From positions 4,159,001 through 4,223,000 of the forward strand of contig OX335653.1 of the NCBI GenBank assembly GCA_946894095.1: a stretch of 64,000 nt of DNA, written 5' to 3'. Below, one piece after another: positions 32,729-43,228 of this stretch (position 1 is its first letter; each line of letters starts with the position of its first letter). The notes under the pieces were generated by a model, which was not told the origin of the DNA, did no database searches, and was given only the letters and a program-made list of their open reading frames with translations. The translations under genes and the position numbers were made by a program. Origin of the DNA: Incurvaria masculella. Its lineage: Eukaryota; Arthropoda; Insecta; Lepidoptera; Incurvariidae.

Positions 32729-32961
32729 CTAGATTCTAATGTAACGGCCATCTGCTGTTACGTGATATTTGGCTGGCCGGTGATTGTGTTCACCCTCGAC
32801 AGACTTTATTAGGTAGCACTCATTGGTGATAATGTAACCTCTGCAATTACCTACGGAACACTGCCACCTCCACCCTGCCTTGTTTTTTTTTTGCTTCGAG
32901 TATGTGTACTTTCGGTGCAAAATAAGATTGTGTCCCCTCTTCGAAGTGATCATACGTTGTT
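32729..32961 (-). CDS. mod(mdg4): FLYWCH terminal exon E12
   Basis: After TATTTCAG: EQRMITSKRGHNLILHRK, then GWRWQCSVGNC and HNHRP, ending YIRI; 77 residues, two fewer than E9-E11 because of short deletions in the N-terminal strand and before the second Cys. All ligands present. The 3' flank TATATCTAGATTCTAATGTAACG matches E9-E11. Confidence 0.82.
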
Positions 32962-33022
32962 CTGAAATAAAAAAAATACATTTACATTTGAATTATAAAA
33001 TTGGCTTTTAATAAAAAATGTT

Positions 33023-33075
33023 TTTAGGGTTCCGTACCCAAAGGGTGCCAACGGAACCCTGTTACTCATCCATAC
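33023..33075. repeat. fragment of lepidopteran TACGGAACCCT repeat
   Basis: TTAGGGTTCCGTACCCAAAGGGTGCC, then ACGGAACCCTGTTACT, matching the outer end of the repeat seen complete at 38991-39340, in opposite orientation. Confidence 0.55.
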
Positions 33076-33337
33076 CGCTGTCCGTCAATGTTTTGGATAG
33101 GATTGAATATTGAAGCAACTTCTTTAAGATTAAGTCGATTTAAGGCAAAGTTCAAGGTCAACCGATGAGTGGAAAGGACTTCGGAAAACATTTCATAGCC
33201 GTTTTGTGTTGTTATTAACAGTTCCATGTGCGACAAAGTTAGATATTTTTCAGCATGTGAAGGAATGCAATACCTTTGATACTTGCGCTTGCGTAAATGT
33301 GCTATAGTTCTTTTATTTTATATTATTTTTTATATCT

Positions 33338-33502
33338 AGCCGGCTCGTGATTGTGTCTAAACTACTACTAAATGACCTCGACAGCATTTGATGGTAGAGC
33401 ATGCCACCACCGCGAACCTTTCTTCCCTTTCAAATGCTTCGAATATGTGTAATTTCGACACAAAAAAACCTTTTTTCTCTCTAAGAAGTAATTGTGCCTT
33501 TT
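33338..33502 (-). pseudogene. mod(mdg4): FLYWCH exon E13, degraded
   Basis: The acceptor TATTTCAG is kept and the frame begins EKAQLLL, but small deletions shift the reading of the first strand, the tryptophan-cysteine block (ERFAVVACSTIKCCRGHL) has lost W-x-W spacing, and after GHLVVV a stop occurs. The Cys-His linker is mostly missing; the DNA resumes at AGCCGGCTCGTGATTGTGT and then ends. It belongs to the 'EKAQ' subtype with E16, E18 and E20. Confidence 0.75.
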
Positions 33503-33589
33503 CTGAAATACAATTCAGCACATCAATTACGTGAAATATAATCATGACAATAGGGAAGTTGGAAATGATAAGAATTGATTAAATATTTA

Positions 33590-34361
33590 AAGAAGTCAAT
33601 CATGATTATTTAGTATAATTTGTATTAGTTAGTTAGTAAAATAGGCGCTGGATACACAGATACATAAACGTAGAATAATATTTTTTTCACACAACAAAGA
33701 TACGATATAGAATAGGAGGTCGCGACAAGAATGGTAACGATAACGTAAATGGCTGAAAATGGGTTGACAGCATAAAGACAATACCTCTTATGCTAAATGT
33801 GTCGGTCTGCCTACACCAAGTGGTTGCGTTCCCTAGATTAGACGCCTGAAAAAGTAGTTATTATGACCAAAAAAATGTGATAAGGTAAAAAGCTACAAAT
33901 AACGAAACATGAAAGTATCAGTACATGCTTACTTAATAATACCAAAACTGAATAAATCGCTGGTTGCGTTTAGTAGTTATAGGCGAATTAAGTTACATAT
34001 ATAACTTTAGGTATATTTAATTATTTAAGCAATAAACCGACTGGTTATTGTTGTATAATTAATAGATCTCAATATTTCCAGACAATTAGTACATTAATCA
34101 GCCGGTGCCCACCAACATGTATTTTGCATAACCAATCTAGCTAACGCAACCACTTGGCGCAGGCATACAGACACATTTAGCATCAGAGGGTTGGTCTCTA
34201 ACCTGTGAACCCAGATTCAGCCATTTACATTATCGTGACCAAAAATGTCGTGACCTCCCGGAATAATAGGTGTCGTGTGACACCCGGTAGGAACGAAGTT
34301 TCCTTCGCTTGTTGGTATTCAATGTGGATATTTAATCAAATTCAAGGAATCGATCATATTT
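33590..34361. other. duplicated flank of exon E14 with extra DNA
   Basis: The line GTATTAGTTAGTTAGTAAAATAGGCGCTGG with what follows is repeated at 37965 and 39500, and GGTGTCGTG..ACACCCGGTAGGAACGAAG at 34270 is repeated at 38050 and 39588. In this copy about 500 bp (33700-34210) separates the two blocks, whereas in the others they are adjacent, so this copy holds an insertion or the others a deletion. Confidence 0.55.
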
Positions 34362-34603
34362 CTAGATTCTCATGTATTGGCCATCTGATGTAGCGCGATA
34401 TTTGGCCGGCTGATGACTGTGTTTGTCCTGTGCAGACTTCATTTTGTTGCGCTTATCCACGATAATGTAGGCCCGGCATCCGGAACTATGAACGGAACAA
34501 TGCCATCTCCAACCTTCCTTACATTCCTTGTGCTTGGAATATGTGTATTTCCCAACCATAATAAGTTTGTTTCCTTTTTGTGATGTAACGTAGGTAATTT
34601 TCT
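34362..34603 (-). CDS. mod(mdg4): FLYWCH terminal exon E14
   Basis: Starts after ATTCCAG with EKITYVTSQKGNKLIMVGK, then GWRWHCSVHSSGC and HSHQP, ending YMRI; 80 residues. The acceptor is TTCCAG where its relatives have TCTCAG-like ends. It is the founder-like copy of the 'EKIT' subtype (E14, E15, E17, remnant E19). Histidine ligands are H-S-H. Intact frame. Confidence 0.82.
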
Positions 34604-34702
34604 CTGGAATAAGAAAAACAATCCTTGTAAATATCTTCCTGGCTGAATCAACAAAAATGCCTTAATCCAATAACACCTGTCAAATAAGCGTTAATTTTTT
34701 TT

Positions 34703-34920
34703 TCAGGCAACCTGATATGTAAGGCTAATGCCACACAACTAGCGTTGTGATATTAGCGCAATAAACCACATTCCCGAAATAATTAGGTGCCATACTAGGA
34801 CTTCCCTTTATTAGCACGGCTACACTGAACTGGATGGAAAACACGGACAATTTTTCATTGCCGCTTCGATCATCTTTTTATCTAATACGATGGTACCAAC
34901 CCGGGTAGGCGGGTTTTACA
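34703..34920 (-). repeat. SINE body fragment
   Basis: Inverted shared body: GGCAACCTGATATGTAAGGC at the left, TTCCCTTTATTAGCACGGCTACACTGAACTGG, ending at GATGGTACCAACCCGGG. The head is missing. Equivalent truncated copies accompany E15 (38477-38665) and E17 (40000-40434), so it predates the duplication of this exon unit. Confidence 0.6.
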
Positions 34921-35053
34921 TTAACATTACCGGCTACTTAGTAGTAGTATACAAGAAATATGATTTTTGTGTTAAATCTTGTACGATGGCAAGGAACCCT
35001 TCGCTTGTTTCGGTTTTTTAGCTGTATTTGATGCTAATATGTTCTATGAGCGA

Positions 35054-35703
35054 GTTAAGAGGATAATGAGATGATCAAGTTCCATACAATGGCTCGCGCC
35101 TGTTTCCTCAGTTATATTAAGAAATGATGTTCTAATAAATTGCACATTAAATAAATCAACTAAAGACTTCGTCTGAACATTTTTGTTTATTCGGTACATT
35201 AAGGATGTTCCGACCCATACAATGTTTTTTTTACACAGAACGCAAAAAGTATTGCACTTTAAGGCACGAATTCGTCAAAAATATTAAATATAGCCATAGT
35301 AGTTGCTGCGGAAACATATTTACAATTTCAGGTTTAATGGTTTCGTTGTAATTGCCGATTGGAAGTTTTACACCGTTAGATGGCGCTGTTAAATAAAAAT
35401 CGTATTTAAATAAATTGTAACAAAACCCATAATCCTGAAATTGTGAAATTGTTTTCGCTGCAAGTAATATGACTATATTAAACTTTTATTATTAATTCGT
35501 GGCTTAAAGTGCAATACTTTTTGCGTTATGTGTGCAAACAACTTTATATGGGTCGGAACAGCCTTAACTTACATATATCCATTATAAACGTATCTCAACA
35601 TTTTCATACAAGTACAATAAGCTGTATATAATGGACACAAGTTAGGTTAACAAAAAAAAAACAACTTTTATAGAACTTGATCACCTCATTATCCACATAA
35701 GTC
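35054..35703. repeat. MITE family M2 copy holding a TTAA MITE
   Basis: Outer ends TTAAGAGGATAATGAGATGATC and AACTTGATCACCTCATTATCC are inverted. The left inner part has CAATGGCTCGCGCCTGTTTCC as in the other M2 copies. It is interrupted at a TTAA by the element at 35203-35563. Confidence 0.55.
35203..35563. mobile_element. TTAA-flanked MITE (piggyBac-like), 361 bp
   Basis: Terminal inverted repeats GGATGTTCCGACCCATA and TATGGGTCGGAACAGCC, with TTAA on both sides (35199-35202 and 35564-35567). Inner arms around CAAAAAGTATTGCACTTTAA are also inverted. No coding capacity. TTAA duplications point to a piggyBac-type transposase acting in trans. Confidence 0.7.
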
Positions 35704-36737
35704 ACTAGTTTGTTTTATTTTTACGGCTATGCTAAGAAACCAATTTCCAATATTGTTTCAAAAATAAACTGTACAATAAAACCATGACCGTGTTAAATGA
35801 ATAAAAATATATTTAGACACTTACATACGAAGTCTTCGTTTGCATCAACGAATACGCTGCATAATATTGAATAGGTATTAAAGGAATTGCACATGCTTTT
35901 GAGGACGGGAGGACTGGACAACAATTTGAGAGGCGTATGTCCAGCAGTGGATGCAAACACGCTGACTGACTGACTGACATATAAAACAGTATGTACACTA
36001 TGACAGCAATTTAGTGAAGTTTGATATCCAAGCGATATTTTTTTAAACTGAATCTGAGGTGGTTGTTTTCACCAACACAAATTATTGAAAAAATAACATG
36101 AAAATAGTCTAAAATTATCGATACTCGATTATCGATAAGCGCCACGGGGGTGACCATGGTAAATTAACTCGTCGAGTGAATTAGTAAGTCAGTGATTGAA
36201 TTTTGTACCATGCTAAGTGGTAAAAGCCAGTTCCGTTGGTCGAATGTCATTTGACAGCATGCATCTAAACATCCGATTTGATCACTCACCCTATTCACCC
36301 GACGAGATACTTTACCATGGTAACCACCGTAACCCTTATTTTTAAATACAGCTCTATTTGTTTTTATTACAAATACATTTTCTTTTACATTATTTTTTTG
36401 GTTGGAAAACAAAGTGCTAGAGCGGACGTACCCACAATTTGAGATGTTCGTGTTAAACTTTTTTTTATTATGCTTTTACTGTTGCGAGTTCAATTAATTT
36501 CATAGATACTTATTACGCAAATCACGTAAGCTAATAATAGAAAAATATTACAAAACAATTATTACAAAACATTTAAAACGTCGAAACACAAAAATAATTA
36601 AGATATTCGAATGTAATTTGAAATAGCTTTCATAAAGTTAAACATAAATAAATACAAAGTTACAAGTACAGGCAGGCTGAAAAATCTTTCCGAGTGCATA
36701 TCAGAATCATTCCAAAGAATTTCAATATTATTTCGTG
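35704..36737. other. spacer with small foldback
   Basis: Around 36140-36320 the sequence CATGGTAAATTAACTCGTCG is inverted as CGACGAGATACTTTACCATGG, with the inner AGTGATTGAA/TTGATCACT region also mirrored, suggesting a short foldback repeat. No exon or RNA gene seen. Confidence 0.4.
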
Positions 36738-37961
36738 CTCTTACCATCTTTATGCCGATGACTTGCAGCTTTATCGACAATTCCATTCCAATGATGTTCA
36801 CACAGCGGTTGCACTTATGAATATCGATCTTGATTCTGCACTAGACTGGGCTGTTCGGTTTGGCCTTTTAGTTAACCCGGCTAAAACTCAGACAATCATC
36901 ATAGGGTCTAGTAAGCAGTTGGCCAAACTCGACAAGTCAACTTTACCTCCAGTTGTGTTTGATGGTGTTGCAGTCCCGTACAGTACGAGTGTAAAAAATC
37001 TGGGTCTATGGATTGACGAGACACTATCATGGAACACACAGGTCTGCGAAGTCAGTCGAAAACTTATGGGTAGCATGCACTCTATAAAGCGATTGCAAAA
37101 TTTCATTTCCGTTGGCACCAAAACTACGTTAGCACAATCCCTTTTACTCCCGTTATTTGATTATGCTGATATCTGCTACCTAGATCTTCATGAAGATCTC
37201 CTTAACAAACTTGACCGCCTCCTTAACTTATGCATTCGATATATTTTTGGCTTGCGTAAGTTTGATCATATTTCCGAATTCCTTAATCGACTCCAGTGGC
37301 TTGACATTAGAAAACGCAGAAATGTTCACACCCTATCACTTCTTTACAGCACACTAAATAACCCTGCTGCTCCGAGTTACCTACAGGATCGCTTCAAATT
37401 GCTATCTTCACATGGTGTTCCACTTAGGTCTGCTGATACCTTACTGTTAGCAATTCCTACACATCGCAGCACTTATTATAGTGACTCTTTTTCTGTAAAC
37501 GCATCTCGTCTTTGGAATCAACTTCCCCTAGAAATTCGGTCCTCTTCCAATGTATATATTTTCAAAAAACGTCTGAAGTCCTATTATTTAAATTATATTT
37601 AAACTTTATCATTTATATAAGTTCTTGCTCGCTCTCTGTTACAAAAATAGGTTCATATAAGAATAAATGTATATACACAAATATTGGTTTATATTTAAAT
37701 TAAATATATATTATAAGCTATGTATTATATCTATCTGTATGTATTAGTATTAGAATGTAAGTATATTTATTCTTGTTAAGTATATATATATATATCTTTA
37801 TTGATAAAAAATCTTACTTCTTTTAACCTTTTTTGTCTGCCGCCTTGCACCTTTCCTACATCCCAAGGGTAGGTAGGAAGAGAATGCCTTTTGGCATTAG
37901 GCCCGCCTTTTGTAAACTGTTTTGTAATGGTGTACAATAAAGAATTTTATTATTATTATTA
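36738..37961 (+). mobile_element. 5'-truncated LINE (CR1/Jockey-like)
   Basis: The insertion starts just before the YADD box (CHLYADDLQLY-like, here YHLYADDLQLYRQ) and continues in an open frame to KKRLKSYYLNYI at 37602, then a 3' UTR ending GTGTACAATAAAGAATTTTATTATTATTATTATTAG. About 290 residues of RT thumb are intact but endonuclease and most of the polymerase are missing. It is a different subfamily from the LINE at 14.4-20.6 kb. The 3' tail abuts the E15 unit. A shorter relative is at 57272-58035. Confidence 0.75.
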
Positions 37962-38144
37962 TTAGTTAGTTAGTAAAATAGGCGCTGGATACACAGATAC
38001 ATGAATATAGAATAATACATTTTTCACACAACTAGCATATAAAATACGAAAGGTGTCGTGGGACACCCGGTAGGAACGAAGTTTCTTTCGCTTGTTGGTA
38101 TTTATTGTGGATATTTAATCAAATTCAAGACATCAATCATATTT

Positions 38145-38386
38145 CTAGATTCTCATGTATTGGCCATCTGATGTAATGAGATATTTGGGCGGCTGATGAC
38201 TGTGTTTGTCCTGAACAGACTTCATTTTGTTGCGTTTATCCATGATAATGTAGGCCCGGCATCCGGAACTACGAACGGAACAATGCCATCTCCAACCTTC
38301 CTTACATTTCCTGTGCTTGGAATATGTGTATTTCCCAAACATAATAAGGTTATTTCCTTTTCGTAATGTAATGTAGGTAATTTTCT
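38145..38386 (-). CDS. mod(mdg4): FLYWCH terminal exon E15
   Basis: EKITYITLRKGNNLIMFGK, GWRWHCSVRSSGC, HSHQP, ending YMRI; 80 residues. It differs from E17 at about three residues (Leu/Ser in the first strand, Arg/His between the cysteines, Pro/Ala after the histidines), and about 700 bp of flanking DNA is also nearly identical, so the two are very recent duplicates. Open frame and all ligands present. Confidence 0.83.
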
Positions 38387-38476
38387 CTGAAATAATAAAA
38401 CACTCATTATAAATATCGTCCTGGCTTAATTAACAAAAATGCCTAGCACCTGGCAAAAAAGCGTTTAATTGTTCTT

Positions 38477-38665
38477 TCATGCAACCTGATATGGATGGCT
38501 AATACCATACGACTAGCGTTGTGATATTAGCCCAATGCACCACATTCCCGAAATAATGAGGTGCCATGAGCACGTCTACACCGAACTGGATGGAAAACGC
38601 GGACAATTTTTCATTGCCGCTTTGATCATCTTTTTATCCAATACGATGGTAACAACCCGGGCGGG
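38477..38665 (-). repeat. SINE body fragment
   Basis: Inverted shared SINE body, from ATGCAACCTGATATGGATGGC to GATGGTAACAACCCGGGCGG. Same insertion as at 34703 and 40000, copied by the segmental duplication. Confidence 0.6.
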
Positions 38666-38791
38666 CTTACTTTTCGGTTACACCTCACAAATATGCCATC
38701 TAACCGAAAGTTACTTTTCGCATATCAGGTAACTGGCGGTGGTGAAAACAGGGGTTAGTTGGATACTTGGGCTTATTTAAATTAGCTAAAT

Positions 38792-39375
38792 TCATTTTAT
38801 TTTGATATATTGTCCCTTAGCTGTGACGTGATATTTAGCCGGCTCGGGATTGTAATCGGCCCTCAACTGATATATCATTGTTATCGTCATCGCTTACTAA
38901 ATGACCTCGACAGCATTTGATAGTAGAGCATGACCACCGCCAACCTTTCTTCCCTTTCAAATTCTTAGAATATGTGTAATTTCGATAAAAAAAAAACCGG
39001 CCAAGTGCGAGTCGGACTCGCACACGAAGGGTTCCGTACCATCGTAAAAAAAACCACAAAAAAACACGTTTTTTGTATGGGAGCTCCCTTTAATTTTAAT
39101 TATTTTTTAATCTTACCTATTTGTTGTTATAGCGGCAAAATAAATACACACTCTGTGAAAATTTCAGCTGTCTACCTGTTACGGTTACTGAGATACAGCC
39201 CTGTGACAGACGGACAGACGGACGGACGGACGGACGGACGGACGGACGGACGGACGGACGGACGTACGGACGGACGGACGGACAGCGGAGGCTTAGTAAT
39301 AGGGTTCCGTTTTCACCCTTTGGGTACGGAACCCTAAAAAGATGTTTTTCTCTTTAAGAAATAAGTGTGCCTTTG
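38792..39375 (-). pseudogene. mod(mdg4): FLYWCH exon E16, three kinds of damage
   Basis: The acceptor and first residues (EKAx subtype) are at 39375-39341, then the 350-bp lepidopteran repeat interrupts, and the finger continues at 38990. GWRWSCSTIKCC is still readable. After SVEG one extra C shifts the frame, and in the restored frame the histidine pair reads DYNPEP where its sisters have EHNHEP, so both zinc histidines are gone. It ends YIKIK and TGA. It cannot encode a working finger. Confidence 0.8.
38991..39340. repeat. lepidopteran repeat with (GACG)n core
   Basis: Begins CCGGCCAAGTGCGAGTCGGACTC, contains AGGGTTCCGTACC and, inverted at its end, GGTACGGAACCCT; in between lies TATAGCGGCAAAATAAATAC and a GGACGGAC microsatellite (39212-39285). 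This family is widespread in moth and butterfly genomes; I am not certain of its class. Other copies: 52518-52746, 46974-47190, 33023-33075. This one sits in exon E16. Confidence 0.7.
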
Positions 39376-39680
39376 CTGAAATAGAATTCAGCACATCAAT
39401 TATGTGAAATGTAATCATGTCAAAAGGGAAGATGGAGATTATATGAATTGATTAAAGATTTTAAGAAGTCAATCATGATTAGTTAGTATAATTTGTATTA
39501 GTTAGTTAGTAAAATAGGCGCTGGATACACAGATACATGAATATAGAATAATACATTTTTCACACAACTAGCATATAAAATACGAAAGGTGTCGTGGGAC
39601 ACCTGGTAGGAACGAAGTTTCTTTCGCTTGTTGGTATTTATTGTGGATATTTAATCAAATTCAAGAAATCAATCATATTT

Positions 39681-39922
39681 CTAGATTCTCATGTATTGGC
39701 CATCTGATGTAATGAGATATTTGGCCGGCTGATGACTGTGTTTGTCCTGAACAGACTTCATTTTGTTGCGTTTATCCATGATAATGTAGGCCCGGCATCC
39801 GGAACTATGAACGGAACAATGCCATCTCCAACCTTCCTTACATTTCCTGTGCTTGGAATATGTGTATTTCCCAAACATAATAAGGTTATTTCCTTTTCGT
39901 GATGTAATGTAGGTAATTTTCT
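39681..39922 (-). CDS. mod(mdg4): FLYWCH terminal exon E17
   Basis: Acceptor TATTTCAG, EKITYITSRKGNNLIMFGK, GWRWHCSVHSSGC and HSHQP, ending YMRI; 80 residues. Near-identical to E15. Its flank also includes the inverted SINE at 40000-40434. Nothing is broken. Confidence 0.83.
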
Positions 39923-39999
39923 CTGAAATAATAAAACACTCGTTATAAATATCGTCCTGGCTTCATTTACAAAAATGCCTAGCACCTGTCAAAAAAGCG

Positions 40000-40434
40000 T
40001 TTAATTGTTCATTCATGCAACCTGATATGGAGGCTAATACCATACGACTAGCGTTGTCATATTAGCCCAATGCACCACATTCCCGAAATAATGAGGTGCC
40101 ATGAGCACGGCTACACCGAACTGGATGGAAAACACGGAAAATTTTTCATTGCCGCTTCGATCATCTTTTTATCCAATGCGATGGTAACAACCCGGGCGGG
40201 CTTAAACATTACCAGCTACTTAGTAGAGAAAGGCGACCTAGAACCTACAGTTCACGTGACGGCGTCCCGGGAGCTGCTCCATGGTTTCCGAACCATGGAG
40301 CAGCTCACATTCGTGACGAAATGCACTTGTCCAACTCAGAAACAGAAAGACAGTGGTACATGGGGCAAAGATTTGAACTCAGACCCCTGGTAAGCTAGGC
40401 AAGTCTCCGCGCCACTAGGCTACGTACCGCTCAT
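40000..40434 (-). repeat. SINE with tRNA-like head, full copy
   Basis: On the minus strand AGCGGTACGTAGCCTAGTGGCG, then CAGGGGTCTGAGTTCAAATC (box B), followed by a short palindrome AGCTGCTCCATGGTTCGGAAACCATGG-type segment and the shared body. The longest of the three copies in the duplicated units; the others have lost the head. Confidence 0.6.
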
Positions 40435-40558
40435 AAGGATTCCACACGTTATTTTTTACTTTTTAAACGTTTTAATGCATAACATTAAGCATAGGATACA
40501 TAACTTTGAATATTTAATTGCGCACCCTAGAGGGACATTCCCAATAAAAAGATAGTTC

Positions 40559-40791
40559 CTAAATTTTAAAATACTGTCCGTCCGCTGTGACGTGATATTT
40601 GGCCGGCTCGTGATTGTGTTCGCCCTCAACTCACACAATGTTGTTGTCGTCACCGGTTACTAAATGACCTCGACAGCTCTTGGCAGTAGAGCATGACCAG
40701 CTTTGCTTCCTTTTAATATGTTTCGAGTATGTGTAGTTTCGAAAATAAATAAGGCTTCTCCCTCTTTTAGAAAGAATGAATTGAGCATTTT
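40559..40791 (-). pseudogene. mod(mdg4): FLYWCH exon E18, one nonsense codon
   Basis: ENAQFILSKRGRSLIYFRN after the acceptor; six bases are deleted so the usual GWRWSCS reads as SWSCS, and the Cys pair remains (CSTAKSC). The codon before VEGEHNHEP is TGA where the sister exon E20 has TCA (Ser), a single base change. Downstream HNH and YFKI then TAG are intact. Truncation before the histidines would abolish the finger. It is probably a young pseudo-exon. Confidence 0.8.
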
Positions 40792-40969
40792 CTGAAAAAA
40801 TAACGCAATCAATTTTATTTTTTTGTTATAAAAGCGAGTTGTCTATTTTGGCCTAGATATCTCATACAACACACCTTGACAATCTCATAAAACTACACAT
40901 CCGAACAAATAAAACTTATAGCGCTAGTAACTCTCTCTAACTCGACGCTTTGCCTTTCTATAAGCTGAG

Positions 40970-41055
40970 TGAAGTAACTCTGATCGCGATTAGGTTCTAT
41001 ATGAGTGACCGTTTTCGATCGCTGGCCGTGGTTCGGATTCCACTTACAACTTTTT
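40970..41055 (+). repeat. 5S-type SINE head fragment
   Basis: AGCTGAGTGAAGTAACTCTGATCGCGATTAGG, ATGAGTGACCGTTTTCGATCGCTGG and CGTGGTTCGGATTCCAC correspond to the head region of the 5S-derived SINEs at 32113 and 49308. It stops at a poly-T. Confidence 0.5.
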
Positions 41056-41282
41056 TTTTTAAATAGAAGAAAAACCGAATAATCTAGCAGGATGCTAAAC
41101 TAACAAGAAATAACCAAGTGCATATGAAAAAGCGTTACATTAGGGTTCCACAACTTTATTTTTGACTCGTTACATTTACAAATTACTTTTTCTTATGCCT
41201 ACTAATTGTACTGTACACGCGAAACCTTACGGTTTGTCTGCGTGTGGCAAAAATTTTAAATACTAAACAAACATGAGAAATT

Positions 41283-41384
41283 GTATTTCCTGTGCTTGGA
41301 ATATGTGTATTTCTGATGCATAAATAGATTGTTATCTTTCTAAAAAGTAATTAAGGTAATTTTCTTTGATATAAGAAAAACGTA
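41283..41384 (-). pseudogene. mod(mdg4): FLYWCH exon E19, 5' remnant
   Basis: Only the first third of an 'EKIT'-type exon survives: EKITLITFRKDNNLFMHQK followed by YTYSKHRKY, then unrelated sequence. The acceptor is degraded (TATCAAAG in place of TCTCAG). No cysteines or histidines remain. Confidence 0.7.
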
Positions 41385-41549
41385 TCATAAATAATAACAA
41401 CAATAAAATGCTTGCATGAAACAAAATGCGCTTCATTAGGATTTCACATTTCTGTTTTTAAATCGTTACATGTTTTACTACATGACACCAAGCTTATAAT
41501 AAAGAACCTTTTCACCGGTGGACCCATGCGACATATGTAGTTAAACTTC

Positions 41550-41788
41550 CTAAATTTTTATATACTGTCCGTCCGCTGTGACGTGATATTTGGCCGGCTC
41601 GTGATTGTGTTCGCCCTCAACTGACACAATGTTGTTGTCGTCATCGGTCACTAAATGACCTCGACAGGTCTTGGCAGTAGAGCATGACCACCGCCAGCCT
41701 TGCTTTCTCTTCAAGTGTTTCGAGTAAGTGTATATTCGATAGTAAATTAGACTTTTCCCTCTTCGAGAAGGAATGAAGTGAGCCTTTT
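41550..41788 (-). CDS. mod(mdg4): FLYWCH terminal exon E20
   Basis: After TTTTTCAG: EKAHFIPSRRGKSLIYYRI, GWRWSCSTAKTC and HNHEP, ending YIKI; 79 residues. It is the only surviving member of the 'EKAQ/EKAH' subtype; its sisters E13, E16 and E18 are all broken. All ligands present and the frame is open. Confidence 0.83.
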
Positions 41789-41799
41789 CTGAAAAAAAA

Positions 41800-42420
41800 A
41801 TATGCAAAACATGAAAGGTTTTTTTTTTGTCCAAACTACGAGCTGACTCTAATAGTCTACAAAGATATGGTTTACAACTACCTCCTAAGGATTCATCAAT
41901 GTTATAATATTATCTTTTTAAATATTTCTAAATTGTACCTTTTAGTTGACAACAAAGTATTTTAATTTGAATTTAGACGTAACATCAATTACATTTTCGA
42001 TTTTTTTCAGGATTCCGGAAAACATCTGTTCACAATCATTGAGTATATTTAAACAGAAAATATTAACGCACACGATGATTACTAGAAATCATAATGCCAC
42101 CTGGAGGTTAAGTATGTACCCTAAATATCAAAGATTCGAAGTTATACTCAAAATAATATTTATTTTTGCATATATTAAAGTCGGGTAAGCACAAGCACAG
42201 ACATAAGATTGGAAGGAAACAACTTCGAGCCACTTGCTTCCAACGATCTATCGATAAAATAAGTAATATTAAACATTTTCATAAATATATAGCAATACAA
42301 AGACGTCATAGCACCAGTGATGTTAGAAGTAATAGCCATCTATCACTCTTCCCGACCTGTAGAGTAAATATAGTTTTAACTCTATGTGAGCGTGACTACG
42401 ACAGGAAATCATATATACGT
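41800..42420. other. spacer, nothing recognised
   Basis: AT-rich, with a few chance frames on the plus strand. No acceptor-linked exon or repeat ends. Confidence 0.35.
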
Positions 42421-42426
42421 AAATTG

Positions 42427-42665
42427 TTAAATTTTGATGTATTGTCCACTGGCTGTGACAAAATATTTGGGTGGCTCATGGTTGTGGCTACTCTTCGCTT
42501 CAGTGATCTGGTTATCTTCATTGGTGATCAAGTAACTTAAGCAATTTGAATTTAGGGAGCATCGCCACTTCCACCCACGCTTCTGCCGAGCCTTCTTAGA
42601 ATAGGTAAAATTGCGGTATAAAATAAGCTGGTTACCTCTATGGGAAGTAACGAAGTGCACCGGTT
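42427..42665 (-). CDS. mod(mdg4): FLYWCH terminal exon E21
   Basis: EPVHFVTSHRGNQLILYRN after TTTTCAG; GWKWRCSLNSNC followed by LSY in place of RGY, and HNHEP; ends YIKI; 79 residues. E21, E22 and E23 share HFVTSHRGN and the C-LSYL block. It contains an intact TTAA at the point where E22 is split, so it serves as an 'empty site' reference. Confidence 0.83.
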
Positions 42666-42714
42666 CTGAAAATAGCGTACATTTGTTTATTTATTTAATA
42701 AAATATAGTTTATT

Positions 42715-42880
42715 AAAACTAGCGGAGATACCCGGAACGACTCGTCAGTATCGTTGTGAACATTCACCGCGGAGCCCGGAAATATTTGGTCAGAAACCTT
42801 TACGGGCGTACGCGCACTCGCTTACCAAAGTTTTATCGCAATCGGATAAATAGTTTTGGATCGTACACGTACAGAGCAAA
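42715..42880. repeat. Helitron-like end fragment
   Basis: AACTAGCGGAGATACCCGGAACGACTCG with TATCGTTGTGAACATTCACCGCGGAGCC is repeated at 44048-44110. The CTAGC...CCCGG start resembles inverted Helitron 3' ends here. It may equally be an uncharacterised repeat of its own. Confidence 0.4.
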
Positions 42881-43228
42881 CAAAGAAATAAAAAAAAATT
42901 AAATTTTCAGTGGCAATATCACTAAAAATGTATATATGTTGTTTATTTCTTTTATTTATTTCAAGCGCTACACTTTTATTGGACTGTGCTCCTTACAGCT
43001 ATCACGAGGGTTATAGTAGAACTAGTAGCGTACAAAAAAACTGCAGTCTTTTCAAAGGTTTAGAAATGATCTGTAACTTGGAAAAAATGCGAAAGAAGAA
43101 ACATATGAAATAAAGACGCTTTTATTATTACAAGATATATATATCTCAAAGTTATTGACAACTCACACGAATCTTATATTATAAACACATATACAGAACT
43201 ATTATACCATAAACACATACGTAGATTA

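Noticed and set aside
39212..39285. CRISPR-like regular repeat
   Set aside because: It is an uninterrupted GGAC microsatellite inside a lepidopteran repeat, without spacers.
40640..40642. Selenocysteine or programmed read-through at the TGA in E18
   Set aside because: The sister exon has Ser (TCA) there, the exon also carries a deletion, and no recoding element was seen; simple nonsense mutation is enough.
42166..42540. 124-residue plus-strand frame running into E21
   Set aside because: Its end is antisense to exon E21 and the rest has no recognisable motif.
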